Origin: Diadophis punctatus similis
Lineage: Eukaryota > Chordata > Lepidosauria > Squamata > Dipsadidae
DNA length: 64,000 nucleotides
Assembly (NCBI GenBank): GCA_023053685.1
Contig: JALIGW010000005.1
Location: 52,204,742-52,268,741, forward strand
Reading direction: 5' to 3'
Position 1 is the stretch's first letter. Every line of letters begins with the position of its first letter. The position numbers and the translations under genes were made by a program. This document shows positions 24,101 to 33,686 of the stretch, piece after piece. Under the pieces are notes generated by a model. That model was not told where the DNA came from. It searched no databases and was given only the letters and a program-made list of their open reading frames with translations.

Positions 24101-25110
24101 ATGGTTGCATATACACTGGAAAGTTACAAGGTTGGAATTGTCTACTATTAGCATTTGTGGATGATCTTTGTTTCATTGCAAAGGATGCATCACAAGTTAA
24201 AGAATTTGCTAATAAGTTAGAAAAGAAATTTGAATTAAAGAATTTGGGAGAAATAAAGAATTATCTCGGTGTAGAGATACAAAAAACTGAAAAAGGTGGT
24301 TATATTCTCAGTCAAAGGAGAAAAATTGAACAATTATTAGAGAAGTATAACATGAAAGATTGTAATATTGCTCCTACACCTATGAGCACAGATTTTTACA
24401 ATAGTTTGGGTGAGGACAAAAGTGAAGCCTGTGATCAGGAGATATATCACTCTGCAATAGGGAGTCTGTTATATCTGTCACAGTGGTCCAGACCAGACAT
24501 AGCTTGTGCAGTGCGCATTCTAAGTCGCTTTACTGCTACACCTACAAAGTTGCATTGGATGGGTGTGAAAAGAATTCTCAGGTATTTGAAGGGAACTGTG
24601 AATTTGGGTCTTCAAATACAGGTCACTGAAGAATTAAAATTGAAATGTTATGTTGATAGTGATTATGCAAATGATGTAAAAACCAGAAAGTCTAATTCTG
24701 GAATTGTAATAATGTTTGGAGGGGCTTTAATTGGTTGGAAGTCCAGAAAACAAACAACGGTTGCTATTTCAACTGCTGAAGCAGAGTTTATTGCATTGTC
24801 TGAGTTATGTTCTGAAGTAGTTTGGTATGTACAGTTGTTACAAGATTTAAATGTAAATGTAAATGAAGCTGTAACTGTTTATGAAGATAATGCTGCTTGT
24901 ATAAAAATGGCAACAGGTGACAGAGTGAAGAACAGAAGCAAACATGTGGACATTAAGTATTGTAATGTCAGGGAAGCTGTAAAAGAAAAATTGATACGTT
25001 TACATCATTGTTCTTCAGAGGATAATTTAGCAGACATGATGACCAAACCATTGGGTAGCGTCCATTATAGGAAATGTTTAAATCCAATAGGTCTGATGTC
25101 TCTCCAATAA
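21166..25110 (+). CDS. Copia gag-pol polyprotein (1314 aa, intact)
   Basis: A single polyprotein for capsid assembly, maturation, reverse transcription and integration in cytoplasmic virus-like particles. The start ATG has A at -3 and G at +4. Domains in order: UBN2/retrotran-gag-type region (about 1-230); zinc knuckle at 255-268, reading C-x2-C-x4-N-x4-C where a His is expected; aspartic protease DSGA with D302; integrase zinc domain H432/H437/C464/C467; integrase core D495, D557, E593 (D,D35E spacing) with the usual NGVAERRN phrase; reverse transcriptase with D913 and FVDD at 997-1000 (YVDD is usual); RNase H with D1164, E1205 and D1241; terminal ADMMTKPLG motif. No stop or frameshift breaks it, and the length fits the family. 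Gag and pol share one frame, so Gag excess must come from splicing or processing, and no slippery site is evident. It differs from copy 2 at scattered residues, with a tight cluster at about 108-114. Family assignment is secure; activity is not shown. Confidence 0.96.
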   Translation: MAAAMEFKDSPIPKLGKKNYLIWAAKMECFLKAKELWDIVADPPQGVLGAADQKAHDKAMAYLLLSLGDDQFLNVAELKSAKEIWQKLRAVHVNVSACNVVQLSRKLFRAIMQPGDSMEDHLMKMQSNFLELEQRGVKFPESQKVLLVLNSLDQSWETVSAIFESKPEADLNLEALKSCLLNEYEKRLFSHADGKFHRRGLNKEYSGNLQQVSSKIFHRLPISSNSQGVCRQEESRGRRDQVTQQQFFKQVKKACFICGETNNLQKSCTQRRNMQDKRHYLQGQIAVAKVCYNNNRDKWLIDSGASQTIANNSDLFSRFFPGNHEEVALANGQKAKIIGRGDVQIPYLESRFTDVLCVPEMEHNLLSVSSLDKQGYETTFVNGKCIIQRNGNVCAQGIKEDNLYVLQGQKVPHCSQIFKNVAEHNSCVHLLHRRLGHANFKVIQQMKEFAEGLDLKGCKAYLDCAVCKASKSKAFPVSKFSTRQTTRVLELVHADLIGPMQASLGGAKYALVIVDDYSRFGFCYLLKSKTEVLQQFKQWLSFVERRYKQQVCQLQTDRGSEFMSTNFQQWLRQLGIRHRRTNPYTPGENGVAERRNGVLQTMKDSLLEDSGMSRSYWGEATLTANYLVNRLWSSSINNTPYAMLYGRKPSLAHLKIFGSTAWVHIPKAIRRKGQQKARKLRFVGYEAGSKGYRFSDGSKRIVISRSASFAEQNWNRIDANSENVSLSDGDPLSDNNSFNDGESFTEGVNVQGGESEQDMKPEKLETQVQAMPRRSERRNRGVPPDRYSASKVKVCNVWYEPRNYKEVLALPKVEQEKWKEAMDKEMKSMGDHEVFTSVTLPQGTKAVGCKWVYKKKVLPNNEVQYKARLVAQGFSQLKNVHYDEVFAPTVKAESIRLALALASAYRHRIWHFDITTAFLNTELEEEIYMVQAPGYENKKPNMVYKLNKAIYGLKQSARNWNICLDTALKGLGFKSCKADGCIYTGKLQGWNCLLLAFVDDLCFIAKDASQVKEFANKLEKKFELKNLGEIKNYLGVEIQKTEKGGYILSQRRKIEQLLEKYNMKDCNIAPTPMSTDFYNSLGEDKSEACDQEIYHSAIGSLLYLSQWSRPDIACAVRILSRFTATPTKLHWMGVKRILRYLKGTVNLGLQIQVTEELKLKCYVDSDYANDVKTRKSNSGIVIMFGGALIGWKSRKQTTVAISTAEAEFIALSELCSEVVWYVQLLQDLNVNVNEAVTVYEDNAACIKMATGDRVKNRSKHVDIKYCNVREAVKEKLIRLHHCSSEDNLADMMTKPLGSVHYRKCLNPIGLMSLQ

Positions 25111-25111
25111 T

Positions 25112-25122
25112 GAAGGGAGGAG
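25112..25122 (+). promoter_or_regulatory. Polypurine tract of copia copy 1
   Basis: GAAGGGAGGAG directly precedes the 3' LTR and follows the stop codon by 1 nt. It is the expected plus-strand primer. The same tract, reversed, is at 44094-44104 in copy 2. Confidence 0.85.
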
Positions 25123-25388
25123 TGTTGGAATATTCATGACTGGGAGAGCCATGTGATTGAGTCAGCCAATCTGGCTGAAGTGTTAATTGAGCATGTCCAG
25201 AAACTTAGTAAGAAGAAGGGCGTGGTTTAATCAGTCCACCATTATACTCCAGTATGAAAACATCTCAACATGTGATCTGAAACAAAGTGTGGTATTGTTA
25301 ATGTTTTATTCTACTTATAAAGAAGTTATTTGAATCAGCAAAATGCAGTTATCTTTTGAAGCTTCTGATTTATTGCGTAACTCTGACA
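25123..25388 (+). repeat. 3' LTR of copia copy 1
   Basis: 266 bp, apparently identical to 20786-21051. Followed by the CTTTT target duplication. Confidence 0.95.
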
Positions 25389-25393
25389 CTTTT

Positions 25394-25747
25394 GTCCCTT
25401 TTAACATTCATGGATTCATGCTCTCTTTGATTACATTATTTGCAGTGATACTTTTATCACTGCAAATAATGAAAGTGATCTGTTAAAGAATAGGATTAAA
25501 TGCTTTTTCTTAGCGTCCAAAAAAAAATGAATTTAAAAGAATCATGAATGCTAGGAAGAGGTTAGAAAATGTTAATGTTGCAGGAATAGATGGTATTACG
25601 GCCAAATGTTACAAGATAGGAGTGTTTATTTAGGGGTTGTACAATTTGTTTAACACATCCTCATCACTAATCCCTATTCTGCTTTTATTGCCACTGTTTC
25701 ACATTACTGTAGTCACCTGAATTATTTCCAAAAGAATGGGTAAGAAA
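25394..25747 (+). other. Possible decayed LINE reverse-transcriptase remnant
   Basis: Around 25530-25620 the plus strand reads in one frame roughly KRIMNARKRLENVNVAGIDG then ITAKCY. This resembles the GKAxGxDGI motif of LINE reverse transcriptases. It is flanked by unclassified AT-rich DNA. The match is short and could be chance. Confidence 0.3.
25434..25471. repeat. Perfect 17-bp inverted repeat
   Basis: CATTATTTGCAGTGATA, a CTTT loop, then its exact complement. It lies about 45 bp right of copia copy 1, in the target DNA. No TSD or transposon signature is seen around it. Confidence 0.8.
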
Positions 25748-25755
25748 GCCTAATG

Positions 25756-25889
25756 CAGGGCTGTCAAATTCACGGCCCGTGGGCTGGATGCGTCATGCGC
25801 TGGCCACGCCTATGCCCGGTTTAGCAAAGGGGAAAACATCTCGATACATCACGTGATGCTGCTGTGAGGACGCAAGTTTGATACCCCTG
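25756..25889. mobile_element. Short hAT-type nonautonomous element
   Basis: 134 bp, beginning CAGGGCTGTCAAATTC and ending GTTTGATACCCCTG (imperfect TIRs), with exact 8-bp TSDs GCCTAATG at 25748-25755 and 25890-25897. No coding capacity. The CAGGGGTGTCAAA-type terminus is typical of hAT MITEs in vertebrates. Confidence 0.88.
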
Positions 25890-25910
25890 GCCTAATGGAT
25901 TGTATACACC

Positions 25911-25975
25911 ATTGTTCCTCAACTGTAGCAACTTTAAGAAGTGTGGACTTTAACTCCCAGAATTCCCCAGCCAGC
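25911..25975. mobile_element. Half copy of palindromic hAT-type MITE
   Basis: The left arm only: CCTCAACTGTAGCAACTTTA, then GTGGACTTTAACTCCCAGAA and CCCCAGCCAGC. It corresponds to one arm of the foldback elements at 37733 and 38777. The second arm is absent and no TSD is found. Confidence 0.65.
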
Positions 25976-26120
25976 CATGAGCTGAATTTCTGCCTGGACT
26001 GAGCTGTAATCAATAAATTAAAATAAACATTAATAGCTTAATCATATTTATTCATATTCACCAAAATATCAAAGTCTCTCTAGCGACTTATCTTTTTAGA
26101 GTTGCACATCATGTTAATAT

Positions 26121-26389
26121 TGTTGCATCTTCAGAACCACACCGGCGTTCAGGCCACAAACACGGAAGTGTGTCCCATAGGCTGAGCCGTGACAGCTCTG
26201 CCGGCGGGAGAATAAACCCTCGCCATTGGCCAAGCCTTTTGACAGCTGCTATAAATAGCAGCCTGACTGAAAGTTGTTGTTACCGGTTCCTGAGTTCGTT
26301 GCATGTTAGCTGTTACCCTAATAAAGGGATTCACTTTAAAAACCGTCTCGTCTCAGTTTCTAGCCACCTTTGTTCTCCCGAACAGAACA
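26121..26389 (+). mobile_element. LTR-like sequence (probable solo LTR, unrelated family)
   Basis: It starts TGTTGCATCTTC and ends CCGAACAGAACA. It contains a strong TATA box (GCTATAAATAGCAG at about 26250) and an AATAAA signal (CTAATAAAGGG) about 70 bp later, the order expected of an LTR. The flanks AATAT and GATAT agree at 4 of 5. Borders are tentative because ATATTGTT occurs at both ends. No matching internal domain or second copy is seen here. Confidence 0.55.
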
Positions 26390-26500
26390 GATATTGTTAC
26401 ACTGATATCACAATAATGAGGACATATATATTTCTTCTATAACAGTTGGTTGATACTAGAAGAACAAAGCTATTTCCTCACACCTCACTACATCCTATAT

Positions 26501-26884
26501 CCATGATGGCAAACCTATGGCACGCGTGCCCAAAGTGGCACATGGAGCTATGTCACCTGGCACACGCAGCATCACCCGTTCCTCTTTCGAGTTTCTGGCG
26601 CACATGCATGCGTGATGCTCAGCTAGCCTTTGTCCATGCGGCAGTGCCGGAAACTGGAAGAGCTGGTCTTCCGTTTTCCAGTGCCAACTGATCGTCGTGC
26701 GTGCATGCATGTGCGCCAGTAACTGGAAGATTAGCTGGCTGGCGGGCATGTGTGCGCCGGAAACCAGAAGTTCATTTTCCAGCACAGGCATGCCCCCTGG
26801 GCAGCTCCTCTTCTGGGTTGCAGCCCAGACAAGCATGCACGCTCTCTTTTCGGCATTCGGTGCTGAAAAGGTTCGCCATCACTG
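26501..26884. mobile_element. hAT-type nonautonomous element, GTGATGGCGAACC family, copy 1
   Basis: 384 bp, with termini CCATGATGGCAAACC and GGTTCGCCATCACTG and exact 8-bp TSDs TCCTATAT (26493-26500 and 26885-26892). Interior rich in TGTGCGCC/CATGCATG-type words. No transposase. Relatives at 33687-34066 and 36556-36933. Confidence 0.92.
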
Positions 26885-26996
26885 TCCTATATCATCATAA
26901 TACAATGGTGTTGAAACAATGCTTCCCTTACATTCTGATACCGTTTAAGGAGAGCCTCAAAGTGTATACCAGTGTATATATTCAGTCTATATACTA

Positions 26997-27497
<501 letters not shown>

Positions 27498-28354
27498 GGT
27501 TCATTTAGTACAGTATTGTTAAGCTCAATAGAGATTATCTGCCCAGTGTTTTAGGGTGGCATTTTTCCAAACTTTATCTAAAGCTAAACTTTTCTTTAGG
27601 CATATTTGCACAGACAACATAGTAAATTATAATGTGCTTGTTCTTTAATTCATCATTGTCTTGCTTATATCCCCTTTGCATAAAAAGAAACCCCAAAAAC
27701 ATTTTTCTGGATCAGCCCTAAGGCACTGTAGTCCATCATATTGATTCCATCATATACAAACTGATATATTTGGGAAACCCTGAAGTACATATTAGGTTAC
27801 ATTAAAATTATTAAGACTACAAGAACTGAGGTAATTTTCTTCCATGGATTTCTTTACTTTCCTCTTTAAAGTCACTTCTAAGCAATGGCCATTGCCACAT
27901 TCTATAGAACTGGGTTTCATGCATAAATTATATGCTATATGAAATCCTTCTGACTTTACAACCAATCAGTTTTACAGGGTATCCAAATTCTAGCATTCTG
28001 CAAATATAAGAAAATTATCTGTATCTAATTTCTTCATTCCCATTTTTGTAACTAAAACAAAAAACAAAAAAGCACCCAATGCTTTAGATTTATTTTTTCA
28101 CATATTGACATATTTCAGATCATTGAAAGTTTGCATTTAGGTCATGCAATTTTTAAGGCAATCATAATAAAGTGAGCAGACCAGAAGGTAAATTATTTAT
28201 TCAGTGCAGGAGAAAAACATTTGACTTGTGGGGATTTGGCTGCACTGGGCTTCCTGGACCATATTGGTTGATGTACAGGCCTTGGAGGTAGTGTCTCCTG
28301 ACTTTTAAGGATATGATTTGCCCCCATTTATTGACAGTGGAGAAGGTAAGTAAG
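27498..28354. other. Non-coding AT-rich DNA
   Basis: No exon, RNA gene or transposon family is recognised. Confidence 0.45.
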
Positions 28355-28672
28355 ACTCCTTGCACTATGGTGGGGGGGGGTGTTTTTGCCCTCCCCGGAG
28401 GCTTTCCTCGAGCCTCCAGGAGGGCAAAAATGGCCTCCCCAGGCTCTAGAGGCCCTCTTCCAGTAGGCCTGTTTTTCACCCTTCTGAGCCTCCGCACGCA
28501 CCCTGCACTTACCTGCATCTAAAACAGGCCGCGTGGGGACTCCTGGGAGGGAAGGGGTGGGGTGGGTGGGGTAAGGCCAGCCAGGAGTGGGGTTTGGGGG
28601 TTCTCCGAACTGCACAGAATCTTAGCTAGAGGTTCTCCCAAACCCCTGCGAACCCCCAGCAGCCCACCCCTG
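28355..28672. mobile_element. Possible hAT-derived element or fragment
   Basis: A GC-rich block with inner phrases (TTTTTGCCCTCCCC, then GGCTCTAGAGGCCC) like those inside the hAT element at 33687-34066. It ends AGCCCACCCCTG, a hAT-like terminus. A matching left end and TSD were not found, so borders are approximate. Confidence 0.4.
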
Positions 28673-28981
28673 TAGTGAGTACATAGGGATAGACTGTGTA
28701 TTTGTGCTTTGGCCTGGAGAGAAGGGAGTGGAGGGAGCAGCAAAGGGGTGACTAAGAGAATAGATAGGACCATTATAACAGTGACAGATAAAGGGGTATA
28801 TGGCATGAACTCAACTAGGGGCGTATCACATTCAATAACATTGGATCCATTGCTTCAAAATGGCCCCATTGTCTATCCCTCAGTTTCTATCTTCCTTGCC
28901 TGGCTATTGGACTCTCAATGCCTGGGGGTCTGTTATTTTGAACACCAGTAGGTATATAACAAAGCTACTTTCATTCATGAT

Positions 28982-29255
28982 CAGCGGCGGGTTGCTCCCT
29001 TACCACTGCCGGTGCGTTGCGCGTGCATCTCCACGTTTCAGGCACATGCGCGCTCACTATGCACGTGCGCCCCCTCACACAATTTTCCTTCTGCGCATGC
29101 GTAGAAGCAAAATCGGCCAAAAATTCACGAAAAAAATGGTGACATGCGTGGTGGACCGGCAGAGAGGGCTCCGGAGCAGTCGTGCGCAAATTGTGCAATC
29201 AGCCGCTCCCTACCGGAGCTGCGCACTGGGCAGCTCCGGCAGGAACCCACCTCTG
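28982..29255. mobile_element. hAT-type nonautonomous element, CAG(T/C)GG family, copy 2
   Basis: 274 bp, with termini CAGCGGCGGGTTG and GAACCCACCTCTG and TSDs TTCATGAT and TTCGTGAT (7 of 8). It shares CTTCTGCGCATGCG and the Cys/Arg-coding GC-rich interior with 16009-16364, in opposite orientation. Inserted into the L2 LINE. Confidence 0.85.
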
Positions 29256-29506
29256 TTCGTGATCTTATCATGGATGAGAGTGGTCGCCTGGCTTGTTTTA
29301 CTGGGATCTAGATGGGCAGCCACAGAGAGTGGCAGTGTAGGGAGAGGGAGAGAGAGAGGGAGAGGGGGAGTCTCCTGTTGGAAATGTGTCAGCTTAGGTT
29401 TGGGGTTCTATACCAGCTGAAATCAAGGGAAAGGAAGGAGGGATGGCTACTGTCATCTGTGAGTCATTGAGTAGATCATCTGTAAGTCATCTGCAGGTAA
29501 CCAGAT

Positions 29507-29742
29507 CAGTGGTGGGCTTCAAAAATTTTTTACTGTCGGTTCTGTGGGCATGGCTTGGTGGGCATGGCAGGGGAAGGATACTGCAAAATCTCCATTTCCT
29601 CCTGATCAGCTGGGACTCGGGAGGCAGAGCATAGATGGGGATGGGGCCAGTCAGAGGTGGTATTTACCAGTTCTCCGAACTACTCAAAATTTCCATTACC
29701 GGTTCTCCAGAACTGATCAGAACCTGCTGAATACCACCTCTG
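29507..29742 (+). mobile_element. hAT-type element, GGTGAAAT family, copy 1 (1 internal unit)
   Basis: 236 bp, starting CAGTGGTGGGCTTC and ending GAATACCACCTCTG, with exact 8-bp TSDs AACCAGAT (29499-29506 and 29743-29750). Contains one copy of the internal unit GGATACTGCAAAATCTCCAT that is tandemly repeated in the other copies. Inserted in the L2 LINE. Confidence 0.9.
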
Positions 29743-29783
29743 AACCAGATGTAATGTGCTCTGCTTGAAATTGAGCTTAAAAG

Positions 29784-30054
29784 CAGGGGTGAAATCCAGC
29801 AGGTTCTGACAGGTTCTGGAGAACCAGTAGTGGAAATTTGGAGTAGTTTGGAGAACCAGTAGTTGAAATTTTGAGTAGTTCAGAGAACCGGCAAATACCA
29901 CCTCTGGCTGGCCCCAGAGTGGGGTGGGAATGGAGATTTTGCAATATCCTTCCCCCAGGAGTGGAGAGGGAATGGAGATTTTGCAGTATTCTGCCAGGCC
30001 CACCAAGCCACGCCCACAGAACCGGTAGTAAAAAAAAATTGGATTTCACCACTG
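29784..30054 (-). mobile_element. hAT-type element, GGTGAAAT family, copy 2 (2 internal units)
   Basis: 271 bp in minus orientation, with plus-strand ends CAGGGGTGAAATCC and GGATTTCACCACTG. The flanks CTTAAAAG and GCTTAAAG agree as an 8-bp TSD with one A slippage. Two internal units are present. Only about 40 bp from copy 1, and inserted independently. Confidence 0.85.
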
Positions 30055-32702
30055 GCTTAAAGGTATAATTGGAGTAGCTGCTGGTGTACCACCCTCCTTC
30101 CTGCCCAGCACTATTCCTACCTGCTCTTATGGATTCCATCACAGAACTGGTGATAGCGTCCCCAAAGCTATTAGTGCTCAGGGACTTCAATGTGCCACTT
30201 AGTGGAATAGAGTCTGGGTTGGCTCAGAGTTTGTGGTCTTTATGGCAATCATGAAGCTGCCCCGTGTTATCAAAGACAGTGCATTCATCCTTGTGCTCCT
30301 TGAACTCTCTGTGACTTTTTTTTTTTTACCATCAACCATGGTATCCTTCTTTGCCAGCTCTGGAACTGGAGATAGGGAACACCATTTTATGGTGGTACTC
30401 TTTTTTTCCTGCAGAGCTGTTTGTGTGTTGTTTGAGGGAGGAGAGGTTGCTCTCTAGCCATCCTCCTTTGTTGGGTGCCACAGGGCTCAATCCTTTCTCC
30501 CTTTTATTCAACATATACCACTGGGTAAAATCATCCACTGACTTGAGGTTCAGTATCATCAGTATGCTGATGATAGTCCAATTATATGTTTCAATGCCAG
30601 GCAACTGTTGAAGTTCTGTCCAAGTGCCTGGAAATTGGGGGTGTTTGTATGGGGAGAAATGATTCCCAACTCAATTCTATAAGACCAAGTAGCCATGTAT
30701 GTCAGAGATACCTAGAACTGGAGATAGTCCATCCTTAACCTTGGATGTGTCTTAACTACCGGTACTACAATATGCTCTGTATGAAAATGACCTGGAAGCT
30801 TCAACTCATCCAGAATGCAGCAACCCAGGCAGTGATGGGCATGCCTCAATACGTCCATGTGACCATCCTGCTTTGTGAGCTGCACTGATTGCCAGTTTGT
30901 TTCTGAGTACAGTTCATGGTATTAGCTATGACTATATGGCATAGGGCTTCATTAGTGAGGGACCACCTATTTCCCATAATATCAGTCCAGTCACTTCAAT
31001 CAAACAGCATTGGTATGTTCTAATCGGGTTCCTTTGTTCAAGTAGTGCTATACATGAGGACCCAGAAGCATGCCTTCTCTGTCATGGTATCTCTGTCATG
31101 GTATCTGCCTTATGACATGAGGCTCCCCTGAGAGCCAAGTACTTCTCATTGTGATGCCATTCTGGATGCCTTAAAAGACCTGATTCCTCTCCCAGGCATT
31201 GCAATTGAGTGATTGGAGAGCCTTGTGGATGTATACCATGTGTGACTTATTGGACAGTACTTCCATCACCATTTCATTACATTCCTTTAATATATTTCTT
31301 ATTTGTGAGCTTTACTGTGAGCTGCCGAGAGTTGAAGCCAGGTGATGTTCAGATTGAATCAATGGATTAATCATGAACAAAAGATTGACAAAGTCAGTAG
31401 CTGGATACATTTGCCCCCGAATGATAGAATGATCTCAGTTTGAATCCAAGTATAGCCAATAAGAATTACAATGTTCAAAGTCTATGTCCCAACCACAGAT
31501 GCAGACAAAGCAGAAGTAGTTCCATGATGGTTTGCAACATGGCCCCAGAAAACAAAATCGTACTAATTAAAGGAGTTTGGAATTCTGAAATTGGATATAA
31601 AATATCATCTGGAATAACAAAAATTAAAGTAGCCTCAATGTATTAAGCCAAGCAGGAGATAGGCTAATAGATTCCTGCCAAGAAAATTAAATGTTTACAG
31701 CAAATGCTTTCTTCCAACAGTTTAAAAGATGACTCTATACATGAACATCACCAGATGGACAATACTAAAATCAAACTGGGTATAACTGCAAACTGCAAAC
31801 AAAATGGAGATTCTCTATTCAATCGGCAAAAACAAGAAGTGATGTTGAGTATAGCTCAGATTGTAATCTCCTTTTGCAATATTGAATGTTTAAATATAAA
31901 TTAGTTCAATACACTAACAGGCTACAAGCTCAGCAATATTCTAAATGATATGCAGTAAAGGGGAAAATAAACTTAATGGGTTAAATTTGATAGACTGCCT
32001 GAAGAATTCTAGAGTGAAATTTGTAACAATTGAAGCAAGCAAAAATATCCCAAAAGCTAAAAACCAAGAAAATGCTTATTGATGCGCTGAAAGGCAGAAA
32101 TTGAAAAGCAACAAAAACAAAAACAATTTTGCCCAACCAGATGTTCAGCAAAAAAAGATCAAAACAAAGAAGCTACAAGAAGCTACGCCTATGTAAACAA
32201 TGCAAATAAATTAAAGATAACAATTGAAACAAGGATAAGAAATTACTTAAGAAAGAATACAGAAATCAAGGGAATCTTTTATGCAAAGATTGGCATAATC
32301 AAAGACTAAGAAAAAAAGGTATAAAGAACAAATGGTTCAAATATAGGGGAAAGTCTACAAAAATTATTATACAAACAAAAGCACTATCACTGACTTTCTT
32401 GAAAATAAATTAAATTGACACTATAAAATATTGCTAACACAAAAGCAGTAGAAGTTGAGACAATACCAGCCAAGATGCAAGATGATACTGTTAAAGTATT
32501 ACTTCTGATTTGTGAGTATGGAAAACATACTGTAGATAACCTAGGGACAGAAAATCTTCATTTATATTCCAATAGCAAAAAGGCAATGCTCAACAAATGC
32601 TCAAAGTACCAAACATTGGCACTTATTTAAGATGCTAATGCTAAATATTTTCTAATCCAGATTTCAACAATGGTATAAGAACTGTTACTGAATGATCTAG
32701 AA

Positions 32703-32781
32703 CAGTGTTTCCCACGCTGGCTGGGGAATTCTGGGAGTTGAAGTCCAGACATCTTCAAGTTGCCAAGGTTGGGAAACACTG
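32703..32781. mobile_element. Internally deleted palindromic hAT-type MITE, copy B
   Basis: 79 bp. Both termini are present (CAGTGTTTCCC and GGGAAACACTG), but most of the left arm is missing, leaving one GCTGGCTGGGGAATTCTGGG arm. Flanks ATCTAGAA and ATCTATAA form an 8-bp TSD with one mismatch. Confidence 0.85.
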
Positions 32782-33433
32782 ATCTATAAGATGGATTCAG
32801 AAAGGACAGAGCCATCCTTGATCATACTACTAATATTCAAGAGATAACAGAAAAGAGAAGGCCATTCAAAAAAAGACATCTATTTTTTTTGCTTAATTTA
32901 CTATCCTAATGCTTTTGATTGTCTAGACCTCAACAAAGAATGGATCGTTCTTAAAAACATAGATGTACTAAGTCACCTCATCATGCCTATTGAAAAACAT
33001 GCATAGTGACCAGGAAGCAACAATCAGAATGCAACATAGAACAACTAAATGGTCCAAATCAGGAAAGGAGTACACCAAATTCACCTTATTTATTTAACTT
33101 AGATGCAAGATATATCAAGAGAAATGACAGATCAAAAGAAATGGAATTGGAATTAGAATTGCTGGAAGACACTTCAAAAAGCTCAGATATGCTGATGATA
33201 CTCCTTTGAAGGCTGTTAAGTTAGAAAGATTTAAGGAATCTCTTTTTGAAAATAAAGAAGACTATAAAATCTGATCTGGGGCTCAGTATTAAGAGAAAAC
33301 TATCAATGGCAGCACCAACCCAATGTAAATTGGTAGACAAGGTGGTGAAGCAGTAAAATACCTTATCTTCTTTGCCTTATGTATTTGATGATGATTATAC
33401 TCATGAAACGGACAGACATCTACTTTTTGGAAA

Positions 33434-33656
33434 AATAGCAATAGCACTTAGATTTATATACTGCTTCCTAGTGCTTTACAATCCTCTCTAAGAGGTTTAC
33501 AGAGTCAGCATATTGGCCCCAACAATCCGGGCCCTCATTTTACTGACCTTTAGGAGGCTAGAAAGCTGAGTCAACCTTGAGTCGATCAGGATCGAACTGC
33601 TGGCAGTCCGCAGAATTAGCCTGCGATACTGCATTCTAACCACTGCACCACCACGG
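33434..33656 (-). mobile_element. Sauria-type tRNA SINE
   Basis: On the minus strand it starts at a GGTGGTGCAGTGGTTAGAAT tRNA-like head with box-B-like GTTCGATCC. It continues through AAGGTTGACTCAGC and AAATGAGGGCCCGGATTGTT, and ends in a TATATAAATCTAAGTGCTAT tail shared with Bov-B LINEs, the presumed mobilising partner. Inserted in the Bov-B remnant in opposite orientation. Confidence 0.85.
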
Positions 33657-33686
33657 ACAAAAAGGACTATGCTAGATGATCTATAG

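Larger units (their letters stand above)
20786..25388 (+). mobile_element. Full-length Ty1/copia LTR retrotransposon, copy 1
   Basis: A complete 4603-bp element. It contains 5' LTR, primer-binding site, about 100-nt leader, one gag-pol frame, polypurine tract and 3' LTR. It is flanked by exact 5-bp TSDs CTTTT (20781-20785 and 25389-25393). By eye the two 266-bp LTRs are identical base for base and the frame is open, so the insertion is very recent. The integrase-before-RT order defines the copia superfamily. The terminal TGTTGGAATAT and the priming mode resemble Drosophila copia, as I recall it. Whether it can move is uncertain because of a zinc-knuckle change in gag. Confidence 0.97.
28870..31365 (+). 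pseudogene. Decayed L2-type LINE, split by three hAT elements
   Basis: Broken reading frames follow an L2 ORF2. Around 28940-28980 and 29264-29290 a phrase like NKATFIHD continues into LIMDESG across a hAT insertion. Past 30080 come phrases matching the endonuclease region. At about 30465-30600 GATGLNPFSLLFNIY, then (after a frameshift) YADD-type codons followed by QLYVS, match the RT fingers and palm. From about 30785 a QLIQNAATQAVMG-like stretch leads to the C-terminal region and an AT-rich end. Many stops and frameshifts make it dead. Insertions at 28982-29255, 29507-29742 and 29784-30054 are younger. The 5' limit is uncertain. Confidence 0.7.

Noticed and set aside
28982..29742. One composite transposon linking two hAT elements
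   Set aside because: Each has its own 8-bp duplication and different termini, and LINE sequence separates them.
33434..33656. tRNA gene suggested by A-box and B-box-like motifs
   Set aside because: The motifs belong to the head of a tRNA-derived SINE. No intact cloverleaf or acceptor stem, and a Bov-B-like tail follows.
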